Source: Cycas panzhihuaensis
Lineage: Eukaryota; Cycadophyta
Reading direction: 5' to 3'
DNA: 64,000 nucleotides
Assembly (NCBI GenBank): GCA_023213395.1
Contig: CM041465.1
Coordinates: 5,890,001 to 5,954,000, forward strand
How positions within the stretch are numbered: position 1 is the stretch's first letter; each line of letters opens with the position of its first letter. The notes beneath the pieces were generated by a model. The model was not told where the DNA came from and ran no database searches. It saw only the letters and a list, made by a program, of their open reading frames with translations. Shown here piece by piece: positions 54,846 to 64,000 of the stretch. The position numbers and the translations under genes were made by a program.

Positions 54846-55901
54846 TGAAGTTGAGGAAAGGGATTAAAGAAGCGGGAGTAAGTAGAAAGAAGGGAAAACG
54901 AAGGGATGATTCAAGAAAGAACGGATAGAAGAATAGGAGTTGCTATATGGAAAGGAAAGGGCAAAATAAGGGAATGTGGGGTGTCTATAGCTTGTTGACC
55001 CCAATTACATAAGGTGATATTTAGTCCACTAGAAAGAGCACAAAAACTTATCGAAATGGGATGTATGAGTTTTAAGGTAATTTGGAGTGGTGGGACCCAC
55101 CAAGACAAAAAGGGTAAAATTGGGGTATAGACTAACCTAGTGCAAAATGACCCTTACAAGATCTCGATCGAGTTGGGGTATATGAGTTATAAGGGTATTT
55201 TTTTCGCACTTTGACCAAGAGCTAAGTGGAGTTTTTTTTTTTTTTTTTTGCTCGTTTTTTTCCTTTTTTTTCCTTTTTTTTTCTCTCTCTTTTTTCTTTT
55301 TTTTTTTTTTTTCTCTTTTTTTTTTTTTTTTTAGAGGCTTGACTGTTCTGACAAGTTTTGAATTCAGCACCAATGGCTTGTGACTAAGACTAGGGCGTGG
55401 AACGCGAAGAGCGGATGTGTCCTACCCATCGCAGAATGAGGTGTGCTTGGTCTTATGGGCTCGCCAATAAACTTCGATGCGGTTGGGCAGTAACTTTGTG
55501 GCGCTAACCGCCAACCACTACATCAAGACTTCAAAGAACCGATAGGGTTACCCGCATTAGGGAGGGTTTTGGAATCCTAAATGGGGTATACGCAGTGGTA
55601 TCTACCCAGAAAGGAGAGGTGGGAAATGCCACAAAGGGTAGTCCAGTGTTATCTATCCTTGGAATATAACCTAATGCAGAGAAAAAAAACTTAAAAATAG
55701 AAGAAATAAATTGCTTTACAGACCAAGATCAAAATTCCCTTTGCTTTACAACCTCTAACTCCCCTGCCATCGCTCCTCAATCTTCTTGGAGAGATTACTG
55801 AGTAAGGGTTTTTCCTCAATCTCTACCTGGGTAGAGAGAGTACTCAATCATACAGGAAAAAAAAAATTTGCTATTTCGGGCAATTTTCCCACGATCACGA
55901 G
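54846..55901 (-). other. Gypsy-4 5' leader
   Basis: Non-coding leader of about 1.06 kb. It contains a long pyrimidine tract at 55230-55332 (oligo-purine on the element's strand) and a segment near 54983 shared with the Gypsy-2 leader. The Lys-rich 78-codon frame over the tract is an artefact of low complexity. 55370-55690 is less AT-rich, with several short repeated words (CTAACCG/CTACCC types). Confidence 0.7.
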
Positions 55902-55915
55902 CGCAATTGATACCA
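55902..55915 (-). other. Gypsy-4 primer-binding site
   Basis: On the minus strand this reads TGGTATCAATTGCG, 2 bp from the 5' LTR. The first eight bases match the tRNA-Met type; the rest differs from GAGC, so the primer could be a different tRNA-Met species. Confidence 0.8.
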
Positions 55916-55917
55916 CT

Positions 55918-56293
55918 TGACTGCTCTTCTCAAAGAATCAGGGCTCGAAGAATTAATGTTTAGCAGAAATTGAAGCCAAATAACACGAATGCGCAAACAG
56001 AACACAGAAAATAAGTCATCAAAATGAGTACCAAAGTACTTTCTCCTTTCAAGATATCATACTCAATAACATTATGAGTAGTTTAACCCTTTAAATACAC
56101 AAGTAGGGGTCTTCATTCTTAATGATTCTATTGGTGGCCCTAGCGGCCTTACATCTTATTGGACGACTTAGCGGTCCATACACATAACTCTATTGGTGGC
56201 CCTAGTGGCCTTACATCTTATTGGATGACTTAGCGGTCCATCCTTACTTGTTAATGGTTTCCTCTTGCTAAGCAAAGGTGAGGTTATGTTACA
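55918..56293 (-). repeat. Gypsy-4 5' LTR
   Basis: 376 bp, TGACTGCTCTTC...GTTACA, including the same internal 52-bp duplication as the partner at 50026-50402. Confidence 0.93.
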
Positions 56294-56298
56294 GAAAA
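56294..56298. repeat. Target-site duplication GAAAA of Gypsy-4, right copy
   Basis: Identical to 50021-50025. Confidence 0.9.
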
Positions 56299-57149
56299 CA
56301 TATAAGAATAGTAAATAAACTATTGCACATCCATGCAAAAAAGATATTAATAATCACAGAGATGCACAAGAGGCTCACAAAGGCTAACCAAATATAATGA
56401 TAGGGAAAAAAGTCATCTATCATATTTATATAAAAAATACTAAGAACATAAATAAAACAAGATGATAGAAAGGATAAATTATAGTGTAGCAAAGAGGCAA
56501 TGGTGAGAAAAAATTGCTCACATAGGTTGGACAAGGCTAAATTAGATGAAGGAGGAAGAGCATTAATTTTTCCATGCCTAATGATTAATGTTCTAATGAA
56601 ATCATTGATATTGACCTATTATTTTGATCCTTGAAAGGCTGACACCATAATGGTAGTTCTTTTTTTAGAAATGATACTTCCTTTTAAGAAAAAGCTAGAT
56701 TTGTAGAGAGTTCTAATACTACCCATGTGTTTTAGAGGAATATTCTTTAGAGAATGTTCTTAAACAAACTTTGGTTAAATTTTATTTTTTATTTTCTAAA
56801 GTTTATAATACATTAAACTCAATTAGGTTTAATTTTAAACTTTAGAGTGAAACCCTCTACCAGTCAACCCCCAATCACATGGTTATTTGAGAGTCAAGGC
56901 TATTATGAGATAATCTAGAGTCCATTTTGGACATGTAAATATACCATGATGCATGAGTTTTTGAGATCTTTAATCTAGAAGTAGTCATATATATTACTTT
57001 AATATAAAATCTTTCTAAAAATTTATTTATTTATTTATTTTGTTATATTTTAGCTGCCTGCTAGTAGACTAATGATTTTTATAATTTTCTTACTTTATTT
57101 ATGTATTTGTTTAGTTATTTTTTAATTGTTTTTTATCAATCTTTCTCCT
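56299..57149. other. Non-coding DNA between Gypsy-4 and a Copia fragment
   Basis: AT-rich with no protein-like frame. An ATTT simple run lies at 57018-57041. Possibly LTR or leader of the Copia fragment that follows, but no partner was found. Confidence 0.4.
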
Positions 57150-59100
57150 AGAATGGCATTTAGAAGAAGCATAATGGGTATAGTCACAGATAAACTAACA
57201 GGTCCTAAAACTATATGAACTAAAATCATCAAATGTTTAGTTTCTTTCATCTAAATAGTTTTTGGGAGTACGTAAATAATTCTATAATAGGTAAGAATGC
57301 TACAAAGATCATTGATTTTCAAAGTAAATTAAATATTGATGTTGACTTTAATGTTGAATATAAAGAAAGATGTAAATAATATTTGGTTTTTTTAGTACAT
57401 TTATTAGTGGTAGCATCATTTTGATCATCAAGGGCACTAATACAATGAAGCAAATGTGGGACATGATCATAAATCTATTTGAACATACGGATGATGTAAG
57501 AGCCCTAAAATTTAAGAGTTAACTACACACTTTGAATATGACTAGAAATATAGTAAAACATATATGAAATATCAACTCAATTTAGGATTAACTATTAATA
57601 ATTGGGGAGATCATTCTTAATTCAAAAATCATTACTTATATATTAAAGACTCTTCCACTCATGTATTAAAACTTCATAATCACATTAACTTTGCCTGATA
57701 AAATATCCACTTTAATTATTATTCTTTAGAATCCCTACTTATAAAACATGAGCAGAAATTAAAGCATATACACATTGAATCTTCTAAAGAAATAACATCA
57801 AAATCAAAAGGCAAATAGGATTATATTCTAAATAAGAATGCACCTTCTAAAACCATAGTTCAAAAGGGTAAATTAAGAGCATCAAAGGGATAATACAAGA
57901 CTAAATGGTATCATTATGGGAAGTTAGGTCTCATAAAAAAATATTGTTAGGAATGGAAGTGATAGTAATACTCCCAATAACCTTAGAATCATCCACAACA
58001 ATAAAACTAACAATAATGACAACAACAACCACTTGAACAACATGGTCTTGTTATAGACTTAGTAGAAGAGACATCTAATATAATTACAACATGGTTGTTT
58101 ATTGCTACATATAAATTGGGTTCTAGTATACTAGATATATGGTGTATTGATTTAGATGTATCAAAACATATGATTAAATGGTTAAAATGGTTTAGTGAGA
58201 TGTGGAAAGTGAATCAAAAAGTAACCATTAGGAATGACACTAAGTTAGAGGTAGTTTAAATTGGAAAGATATTATTTACTTTATCGAATAATGATCAATT
58301 ACCTTTTAAAAATATCTTATATGTACTAAATATAATGGTAAATATTATTTTAGGTGGTGAAATTAAATAATAAGATATGGTTGTAATGTTTGCTTAAGGA
58401 TAATATACGACTTGAGACAAACAAAATAATATTATAGCCATAGGACTTAGAGAGAATAATATATATAAATTACAAATATACTCTTATATAGAGATAATAT
58501 TCTTTATTGTATCACCCAAATAGAAGTTATGGCATGAAAGGAAGGGTCATATAAACTACAATAATTTCTAATTGATGCATAAAATAAAAATGGTATATGG
58601 TCTACCTTTGATGAATAATAAATGTTATTTATGTAAACTCTATATTTTTGGTAAGAAGCATAGAGAACCCTTTCCAAAGAAGAAAGTATAAAGAGGAAAG
58701 GAAAAATTAAGATTAGTTTATTCAAATATTTATGGACTAATGTTTGTCATCTCACTATGTGGAGCAATATATTTTATCACTTTTATTAATGACCTTTTAA
58801 GAAAAGTCTAAGTTTTTCCACTGAGGCAAAAACCACAAGCCTTCACCTCAAATAATTTAAGGAGTTGGTTGAGAATAAAAGTGGTTAAAAGATCAAGGTC
58901 TTGTGAACTAATAATGGTAGAGAGTACACTTCAAAAGAATTCAACTAGTTATACAAGCATCATAAACTTTAGAAGCTTATGATTTAGCTTATAAGGATGA
59001 AATTTTACTAATGAATTGAGTTCATTTGGTAAGAATTTATGAGTTGATTTATGATATAAAGCTAAAGATTAGGATATCATTGAAATAAGCTTAAATAACA
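57150..59100 (+). pseudogene. Copia-4 fragment: gag, protease, pre-integrase, integrase start (decayed)
   Basis: Plus-strand Copia blocks in order: gag (TMKQMWDMIINLFEHTDDV and RALKFKS, near 57440-57520); a knuckle remnant (KTKWYHYGKLG, near 57900); a protease site (WCIDLDVSKHM, near 58140) in which D-S-G reads D-L-D; a protease end (NNDQLPFKNILYVLN); pre-integrase (LMHKMKMVYGLPLM, FGKKHREPFPKKKV); and the integrase start (LVYSNIYG, where the catalytic Asp is Asn). It stops before RT. Stops and frame changes are very dense, so this is one of the oldest fragments. No LTRs were recognised. Confidence 0.75.
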
Positions 59101-59495
59101 TGATCTAGAGGTGTTATTTTAATATATAATAAATAGAATTTATAGCATTACATCTTGTTGAATGAAAAGATAAAAATTGTAAACCAATTAATACTGAAAA
59201 GAAGACAAAATAATAGATTATAAGTTTAAAAGGGTTTATTTATTGAAAAATGAAATAACAGAAAGATAATATTCACAAAAAAAAAGTAAAACACCACCAA
59301 AATTAGAACAATACCCTTAAGGTACCCAAAATTATATTAACACCATTCGAATAGTTACAACAAATATATCATATGATACATTAGATGTATATTTATAATA
59401 CATAATACAAAAATACTGACATCCTAATAATATAATTGCACATAAATGTGCATTACTAATATGCCTCAAGAATCATGAACTAGGCTATTCTAATT
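59101..59495 (-). repeat. Probable 3' LTR of a minus-strand element
   Basis: Lies directly outside a PPT (59496-59504), where an LTR is expected. It could start at TGTTGAATGAAAAG (59156). No second copy was found, so the call depends on the PPT alone. Confidence 0.4.
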
Positions 59496-59504
59496 CTCCC
59501 CCTT
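59496..59504 (-). other. Polypurine tract of the minus-strand gag-only fragment
   Basis: On the minus strand this reads AAGGGGGAG. Confidence 0.65.
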
Positions 59505-60517
59505 AATTCATATTTAGGTCATTTGTATTTGCAATGGCTTATCCTTCAAAATGTCTTGAAGATGATGTCTTCAACTTGATTTTCGTCTTCAATCTTGTAG
59601 TGATATCTTTGTTGTAGGATGATGTCTTTAGTTTGATTTTTGACTTTAATCCTATAAGGATATCTTTATTATAATAGCTCTAGCAAGTACAAATCTTGAT
59701 TCTTGATCATGGCTGCTTTAATATGATTTTGATGTAAATTCAGGAAGTAACCATCTTCAAATACAATATATTAGTCATCAATATCCTGTATTAATTCTTC
59801 TTCTTAATTAACATATCCAACAATGATTTTTTCAACCTTTAAACTAGAATCTTCATTAATTTATATATTCTTTAAACTTTATTTAATACTCAAAATAGGA
59901 ATATCATTTAAACATGAATAAATAAATAGAAATAAATCACCAAACTCATCTTCAATAGGATCATCAGATTCATATTCAATTTCCTTTGAAATAATGGTAT
60001 CATCTAAATAAACTTCTATCAATTCATCACTCTCAACATCTTCAATAGTAGTTGTAGTCTCATCAATGCATTAAACCATAGTCCTTTTACATTTAGTAGA
60101 AATTTCATCAGTACTCATACATTCTTCATCTTGACATGCCATTTCATTAGTGTTGATAATACTTTCTCCATTCATTTTACCTGTATCATAATAATCACTA
60201 ATCTTATTTGCCTTTTCAATCATTTGTTATATTTATTTAGGAGTTTGTTCAAATACATCTCTTAAAAAATCTCAAGCTTCCTTAGCAGCACTAGCATGAT
60301 AAACCCTAGGAATGACAAAATGATATGTTAAAAGAAGATCAATCTTATCTAATGTAGTAAAAATCATGATAATTGTCTCTTTATCTTTCTTCTCAAGTTT
60401 TTTTTTTTTCTTCTTCATCATTAGGAATATTATGTCCATCAGTAATAAATATCCACAAGCCTCTAACTATGAATAGACATCTTATTTTAATTGTCTAAAG
60501 GAAATAGTTTCTTCCAT
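59505..60517 (-). pseudogene. Gag-only Copia-like fragment (decayed)
   Basis: From ATG 60517 the minus strand reads MEETISFRQLK, a stop, then in a shifted frame LLMDI and DGHNIPNDEE. The readable core is IFTTLDKIDLLLTYHFVIP, RVYHASAAKEA, a stop, DFLRDVFEQT, which is UBN2-type gag. A long acidic tail follows (CQDEECMSTDEISTKC, ETTTTIEDVESDELIEVYLD) and reaches almost to the PPT. There is no room for pol, so this is another gag-only element. Its acidic tail parallels the one at 25983-26204. A possible decayed PBS (TGATATCTAAG) lies just upstream of the ATG. Confidence 0.6.
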
Positions 60518-60526
60518 TACACTTAG

Positions 60527-61490
60527 ATATCAGAAGATGCAAATCCCTTAAGTAATATTCATTTGTCTCATAAATGTATATAACCACATCATTCTTCTCC
60601 ATTATTGTAAGCATGAACTTTTTACATAGTTTCTTGAAATTATCTCCCAACAACATGTCCCTTCTACCAATCAATGAACATACCTAACATTAGTAACTTC
60701 CCATTAATCATACTCAACAAACTCTCTCATACCTCATGTCACTAACTTTATCATCATATCATCGGCCCTCATATCATAAAACAATCATATATAAAGAGTA
60801 CCTATATAAATTGTATAATGATCTATACCACTCAATGAAGTTTACTTCCCTAAAACTCAGGTATCTCCATCAAAACTCACCTTTCTTCACCCATTCATTT
60901 AATTAGTAAACATCACATCCTTCAACTCTTGCCCAAAAACACACTTTCCTCGCCCTCAAACCTCTCTTATGTAAATCTCAGTTAAAGAGGTAACCTGTCA
61001 CCTCATGTTGCCAACATCACCCAACTTACTCTCTTATATAATTGTATGTAAGAGAATAAATAATCACCATACAATCACCAACGTGCTAATAAAGTCTCAT
61101 AAATGTCAATAATCCTTAGTTTGATTACCCAGTATTGGAAGATATCAATTTATGTGTAGGCCTTAAAAAATCTCAAAGATAGTCACTTAAAGACAAAACC
61201 GTAAACTGATAAACGTGATTTGCCATTCAATAGTAAAATAAAGGTCACTTTAGAACACTTTAATTGAATAAACTTTATCAATCTTTTAATGAGATAAAAG
61301 GATTTAAAAAGGTGTCTTAACAACCTTTGATGTATCATGAATTAATATTAAGAAACCAATATAAACATCCAATTACCAAAGGTGCACCTTTTATTAATAT
61401 TAATATATAAAGTCAATTTTATAAAAATATAAAATATATGATTTTTAAATAGTAATGCAACTTAATTTGATATAGAAATTTGGTGGTTGC
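60527..61490. other. Non-coding AT-rich DNA
   Basis: May include the 5' LTR of the gag-only fragment, but no repeat partner was found. No protein-like frame. Confidence 0.4.
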
Positions 61491-61516
61491 ATATATATAT
61501 ATATATATATGTGTGT

Positions 61517-61560
<44 letters not shown>
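61491..61560. repeat. Compound microsatellite (AT)10(GT)n
   Basis: Twenty bases of AT repeat (61491-61510) followed by about 24 GT units with one interruption (GTAT at 61519-61522). Confidence 0.95.
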
Positions 61561-61776
61561 CAATGTAGCATAATCATATCACACAATGAAATAAATCAAT
61601 ACAGGGAGACTAAAGAAGCCAAAATATATTGATCCAGTGGTATAATTTTAAAAATATCTAGCCCATAATCTATATTGAAGCAACTGGTGATAAAATATCA
61701 AATGCCACTTTGTATATATATCAAAGTGTGGATTTATATATCACAGCACAACATATCTGAAAAGAGTGGATCTATC
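61561..61776. other. Short non-coding spacer left of Gypsy-5
   Basis: AT-rich; nothing recognised. Confidence 0.5.
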
Positions 61777-62031
61777 TGTTAAGACCCTTGTTCGTAACTA
61801 GGCCCAATCGACAATTTACCCCAAAAGAGTACACAGGTGAGCACAAGAATACTTGATTTGATAAATAGTCAAAACTGTATTTGATTGATAAAAGTTGAAT
61901 TGATATTCATATTACAATTTGTGCCCAATTTTATATGCATATTGGGCCCTTTTATGGAGGGTTATGTCCTTTCAATAGTGCCTATTCATTTAACAATTAA
62001 TTAATTAAGCTTGTTAAGGAGGTTCATAACA
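61777..62031 (-). repeat. Gypsy-5 3' LTR
   Basis: 255 bp, TGTTAAGACCC...CATAACA on the plus strand. Identified by its PPT and by similarity to 15732-15978. Confidence 0.85.
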
Positions 62032-62045
62032 AGTCCTCCCTCTTG
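62032..62045 (-). other. Gypsy-5 polypurine tract
   Basis: On the minus strand this reads AAGAGGGAGGACT next to the 3' LTR. Confidence 0.8.
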
Positions 62046-62052
62046 AGATGTT

Positions 62053-62310
62053 TCACCCACGAAACATAGTCGAACGATTGCAGTCCTTTAAACATATGCT
62101 ATCCTTCATTGTAGTAGAGTCCATTAGGTGATTAGATGGATGTTGTATGGATTTGGAAGATTCTTCGTGTTGAAGACCTCGGCTATGTTTTTGGAACGCT
62201 TGTGGTTGCTTCTTAAATTCTTCACCTTGGTCCTTGCGTGGTATGATTTTAGTTTTGTTCAATCCTTTTCCTGATAACGTGATGACTCTCCCTTCTTTCT
62301 TAAACCGCAT
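62053..62310 (-). pseudogene. Gypsy-5 residual pol: protease-RT linker fused to the 3' end
   Basis: An 85-codon open stretch. Its beginning (MRFKKEGRVITLSGKG) is the linker that normally follows the protease in Gypsy elements. After this, KIIPRKDQGEEFKKQPQAFQ and the rest match no RT, RNase H or integrase block. The element therefore jumps from the linker to its 3' end, which implies an internal deletion of about 3 kb of pol. It is separated from the upstream frame by one stop. Confidence 0.7.
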
Positions 62311-62313
62311 AAA

Positions 62314-63567
62314 TTATTCATGAATATTCATTTCAAAGGTGGCGAGTGTACCGAGCCATTGGCTGCGTAGTACCATATCTACACCTTCAACATCGACGAC
62401 ATAGAAATCTTCTATAATGCTAACTTCATTTAGCGTGAGGTTAAGGTTCTTCATTATACCTTGACTAGAGGTTACTTGTCTTCCTCCAATAGTGACCTGG
62501 AAATGAGGAGTCCTTAATGGAAATAACCTTAATTGTTGTGCACAGTTTCGATCAATAAAATTATGTGTGCTCCCTGAATCTATCAAGATTGTTACAGCTT
62601 GATTTTTGATAGATCCTTGTAGCTTTAGGGTATTTGATTGATTAAAACTGTTCATAAATGATAGTGACATTTGTGTATGGTCGATCTTGAAATTACTGTA
62701 GTTTTCTTGATGTTCCGTATTAGAATAATTTCCTTGATTATTTTCTGATCCTTGTTCTTCTTCATCAATATTGTCATCCGCGAGTCGGATTGTATATAAC
62801 TGGTTCTTTTGACAACGATGCCTAGGTTCCCACTTCTCCTCACATCTGAAGCATAGGTTTTTTCTTCTTAACTCTTCTTGCTCTGTTTTTGTTTTTTGAA
62901 TGATTGGTTTAGCGGGTTGATTTGGAACGACTGATACGTGTCTGTGTTGAACACTTGGTAGAAGATCATGTTGACTAGGGGGAGGAATATAGAGATCTGT
63001 GCCCATTTTGCGTAATGTATTATGTTTATCTTCATGTATTTTGGCTAACTGTATTGCCTTATTAAGGTCCCTTGGTTCTTGAATTTTAACGTCAACTTGG
63101 ATCTCTGTTATCAGACCATCTATATATAACTGGATAAGTCGATTAGTCGGAATATCTTCTAACACATAGCTTAACCTCGTGAATGCTGCACTGTATTCTT
63201 CCACATAACCGCTTTGCTTTAATTTTCGTAACTCACAGTAATAATCGCGATTAGACACGGTTTCAAATCGCTCAATGAATAAACACATGAATTCTTTCCA
63301 GGTTGGTAGTTGATCTCGAAAAGAGGTTCGTTCGAGAAACTGCCACCATTCACATGCTATACCATCCATATGCAAGATGGCTAACGAAACTTGCTTTGCT
63401 GACTCAATCTCCATTAAGCGAAAATAGTTTTCCATTTGTTGGATCCATACCCTTGGCTCATGCGACTTTTGCTCCATATTAAAACGTTGTATAGTTATTT
63501 TTTCCAATTTTTTCTTTTTCTGTGTTTGGATATTTTGTAAACAATTGAAATATGCTTGAAAACCCAC
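62314..63567 (-). CDS. Gypsy-5 gag-protease polyprotein, open over 417 codons
   Basis: The longest open frame in the window. About residues 30-180 are the gag capsid domain (RVWIQQMENYFRLMEIES, LAILHMDGIACEWWQFLE, LRKLKQSGYVEEYSAAFTRL). Near residue 237 is a zinc knuckle, C-F-R-C-E-E-K-W-E-P-R-H-R-C, with all Cys and His present. Near residue 330 is the protease active site TILIDSGSTHNFIDR with D-S-G intact, ending with DMVLRSQWLGTLATF. The Met at 63567 is internal: gag continues upstream (NEAIRKYLNEYRNLAPEEQK) past one stop to 63882. Good preservation suggests recent activity in trans. Confidence 0.9.
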   Translation of the reverse strand: MGFQAYFNCLQNIQTQKKKKLEKITIQRFNMEQKSHEPRVWIQQMENYFRLMEIESAKQVSLAILHMDGIACEWWQFLERTSFRDQLPTWKEFMCLFIERFETVSNRDYYCELRKLKQSGYVEEYSAAFTRLSYVLEDIPTNRLIQLYIDGLITEIQVDVKIQEPRDLNKAIQLAKIHEDKHNTLRKMGTDLYIPPPSQHDLLPSVQHRHVSVVPNQPAKPIIQKTKTEQEELRRKNLCFRCEEKWEPRHRCQKNQLYTIRLADDNIDEEEQGSENNQGNYSNTEHQENYSNFKIDHTQMSLSFMNSFNQSNTLKLQGSIKNQAVTILIDSGSTHNFIDRNCAQQLRLFPLRTPHFQVTIGGRQVTSSQGIMKNLNLTLNEVSIIEDFYVVDVEGVDMVLRSQWLGTLATFEMNIHE

Positions 63568-63666
63568 TATCTTTTGTTCTTCAGGGGCTAGATTACGATA
63601 CTCATTAAGGTATTTCCTGATAGCTTCATTCTCAAGTTAATTGGAGTCATCGAGGATTAGAATTTT

Positions 63667-63882
63667 TTAACGATCGATTTCTAGTATGAGACCACGACTC
63701 ATGGCTTCATCCTCAGAATCAGGAACGATCATATCTTCTTTCCCCTTCGCTGCTATGATTGTCAATTTATCCAATATCTGGTGTAATGTATGATTTAATA
63801 GAGCATTTGATGTCTGGACTGCTTCGTGGACTGCTTGAGTGATCGGTTCGATGATCTCTTTTTGAACAGTATCGTCTGCCAT
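63667..63882 (-). CDS. Gypsy-5 gag N-terminal segment
   Basis: 71 codons from ATG 63882 (MADDTVQKEIIEPITQAVHE), helical and acidic (MIVPDSEDEAM). It ends in a stop at 63667. The next 100 bp to 63567 stay readable as gag with one further stop. Together with 62314-63567 it was one protein. Confidence 0.75.
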   Translation of the reverse strand: MADDTVQKEIIEPITQAVHEAVQTSNALLNHTLHQILDKLTIIAAKGKEDMIVPDSEDEAMSRGLILEIDR

Positions 63883-64000
63883 ATCTTCAGTATTTAATAT
63901 TTTAACAATCGTATAAATATGATTCCACTGTTTGACGGTCGTGTTTAGAGTGCCACTGCAAGTCTCTGCTTCTCTTGTTAATTTCTTTTACACTTGTGTA
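63883..64000 (-). other. Gypsy-5 leader, cut by the window edge
   Basis: Non-coding on the element's strand; no PBS is reached within the window. Confidence 0.6.

Larger units (their letters stand above)
50026..56293 (-). mobile_element. Gypsy-4: near-complete chromodomain-type Ty3/Gypsy retrotransposon
   Basis: A 6.27-kb minus-strand element with LTRs 50026-50402 and 55918-56293, a PPT next to 50403, a PBS 55902-55915, perfect GAAAA duplications and the full domain order gag-protease-RT-RNase H-integrase-chromodomain. By eye the LTRs differ at only about ten positions, nearly all transitions, which makes it the youngest complete element in the window. Catalytic residues of RT, RNase H and integrase are still readable; a handful of stops and frameshifts inactivate it. 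It is related to the older Gypsy-3. Confidence 0.96.
61777..64000 (-). mobile_element. Gypsy-5: gag-protease-only Gypsy element, cut by the window edge
   Basis: A minus-strand element with its 3' LTR at 61777-62031 and PPT at 62032-62045. There is only about 270 bp between the protease and the PPT; RT, RNase H and integrase are missing. Gag and protease are nearly open. The 5' LTR and PBS lie beyond 64000. A related LTR and PBS are inserted in Gypsy-1 gag at 15732. Confidence 0.85.

Noticed and set aside
55137-55373. 78-codon Lys/Glu-rich open frame on the minus strand
   Set aside because: It is only the translation of the pyrimidine tract in the Gypsy-4 leader; low complexity, no start context and no family.
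1-64000. A wholly new biological system (for example defence, toxin or biosynthetic cluster)
   Set aside because: All long frames are explained by LTR-retrotransposon domains or captured plant gene fragments; the novelty here lies in gene capture and element structure.

Overview
This window looks like nuclear intergenic DNA from a land plant, most likely a seed plant with a large, repeat-rich genome. I cannot name the species. It is AT-rich and made almost entirely of nested LTR retrotransposons of the Ty1/Copia and Ty3/Gypsy groups. Their primer-binding sites match the plant initiator-tRNA-Met type (TGGTATCA-G/A-AGC). I see no intact single-copy host gene, no rRNA or tRNA gene, no CRISPR array and nothing bacterial. 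The only host-like coding DNA is fragments of three plant genes carried inside non-autonomous retroelements.

Layout. (1) 1-10270, minus: an old Copia element (Copia-1) split by a complete Copia element (Copia-2, 1512-9081, 5-bp target-site duplication ATCCT). (2) 10271-14335: non-coding leader-like DNA with a 23-bp tandem repeat, ending in a primer-binding site and part of an LTR. (3) 14336-26986, plus: Gypsy-1. Its gag holds a truncated LTR fragment of the Gypsy-5 family, and its 3' LTR is split by a gag-only LTR element (20819-26869, duplication TTTAT). That inner element carries antisense fragments of an ABCI11/NAP14-like ABC transporter gene and of a SWIB-domain gene. (4) 26987-34104: a decayed LTR-element remnant, interrupted by a short non-autonomous LTR element R1 (28456-31822, minus, duplication AAATA) that carries amino-acid-transporter-like sequence. 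(5) 34105-36392: mostly non-coding, with one unrecognised decayed reading frame. (6) 36393-49080, minus: Gypsy-3, split by Gypsy-2 (39808-48265), which is itself split by R2 (44164-46522, plus), a sister copy of R1. (7) 50026-56293, minus: Gypsy-4, a chromodomain-type Ty3/Gypsy element, the best preserved and probably youngest complete element (duplication GAAAA). (8) 57150-61560: a decayed Copia fragment (plus), a gag-only fragment (minus) and an (AT)n(GT)n microsatellite. (9) 61777-64000, minus: Gypsy-5, with a nearly open gag-protease but no reverse transcriptase or integrase, running off the right edge.

How the parts relate. Autonomous elements (Copia-2, Gypsy-1, -2, -4) show the standard order LTR, PBS, gag, protease, then pol domains, PPT and LTR, mostly with stop codons and lost catalytic residues. 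Non-autonomous elements (the 20819 element, R1, R2, the 59.5-60.5 kb fragment, Gypsy-5) must have used proteins made elsewhere. Several nested junctions have perfect target-site duplications, so a relative order of insertion can be read. Many stops and active-site losses are G-to-A or C-to-T type changes, as expected of old, methylated, silenced repeats. The most unusual content is the gene capture at 22.5-24.2 kb and at about 29.9-30.9 kb.
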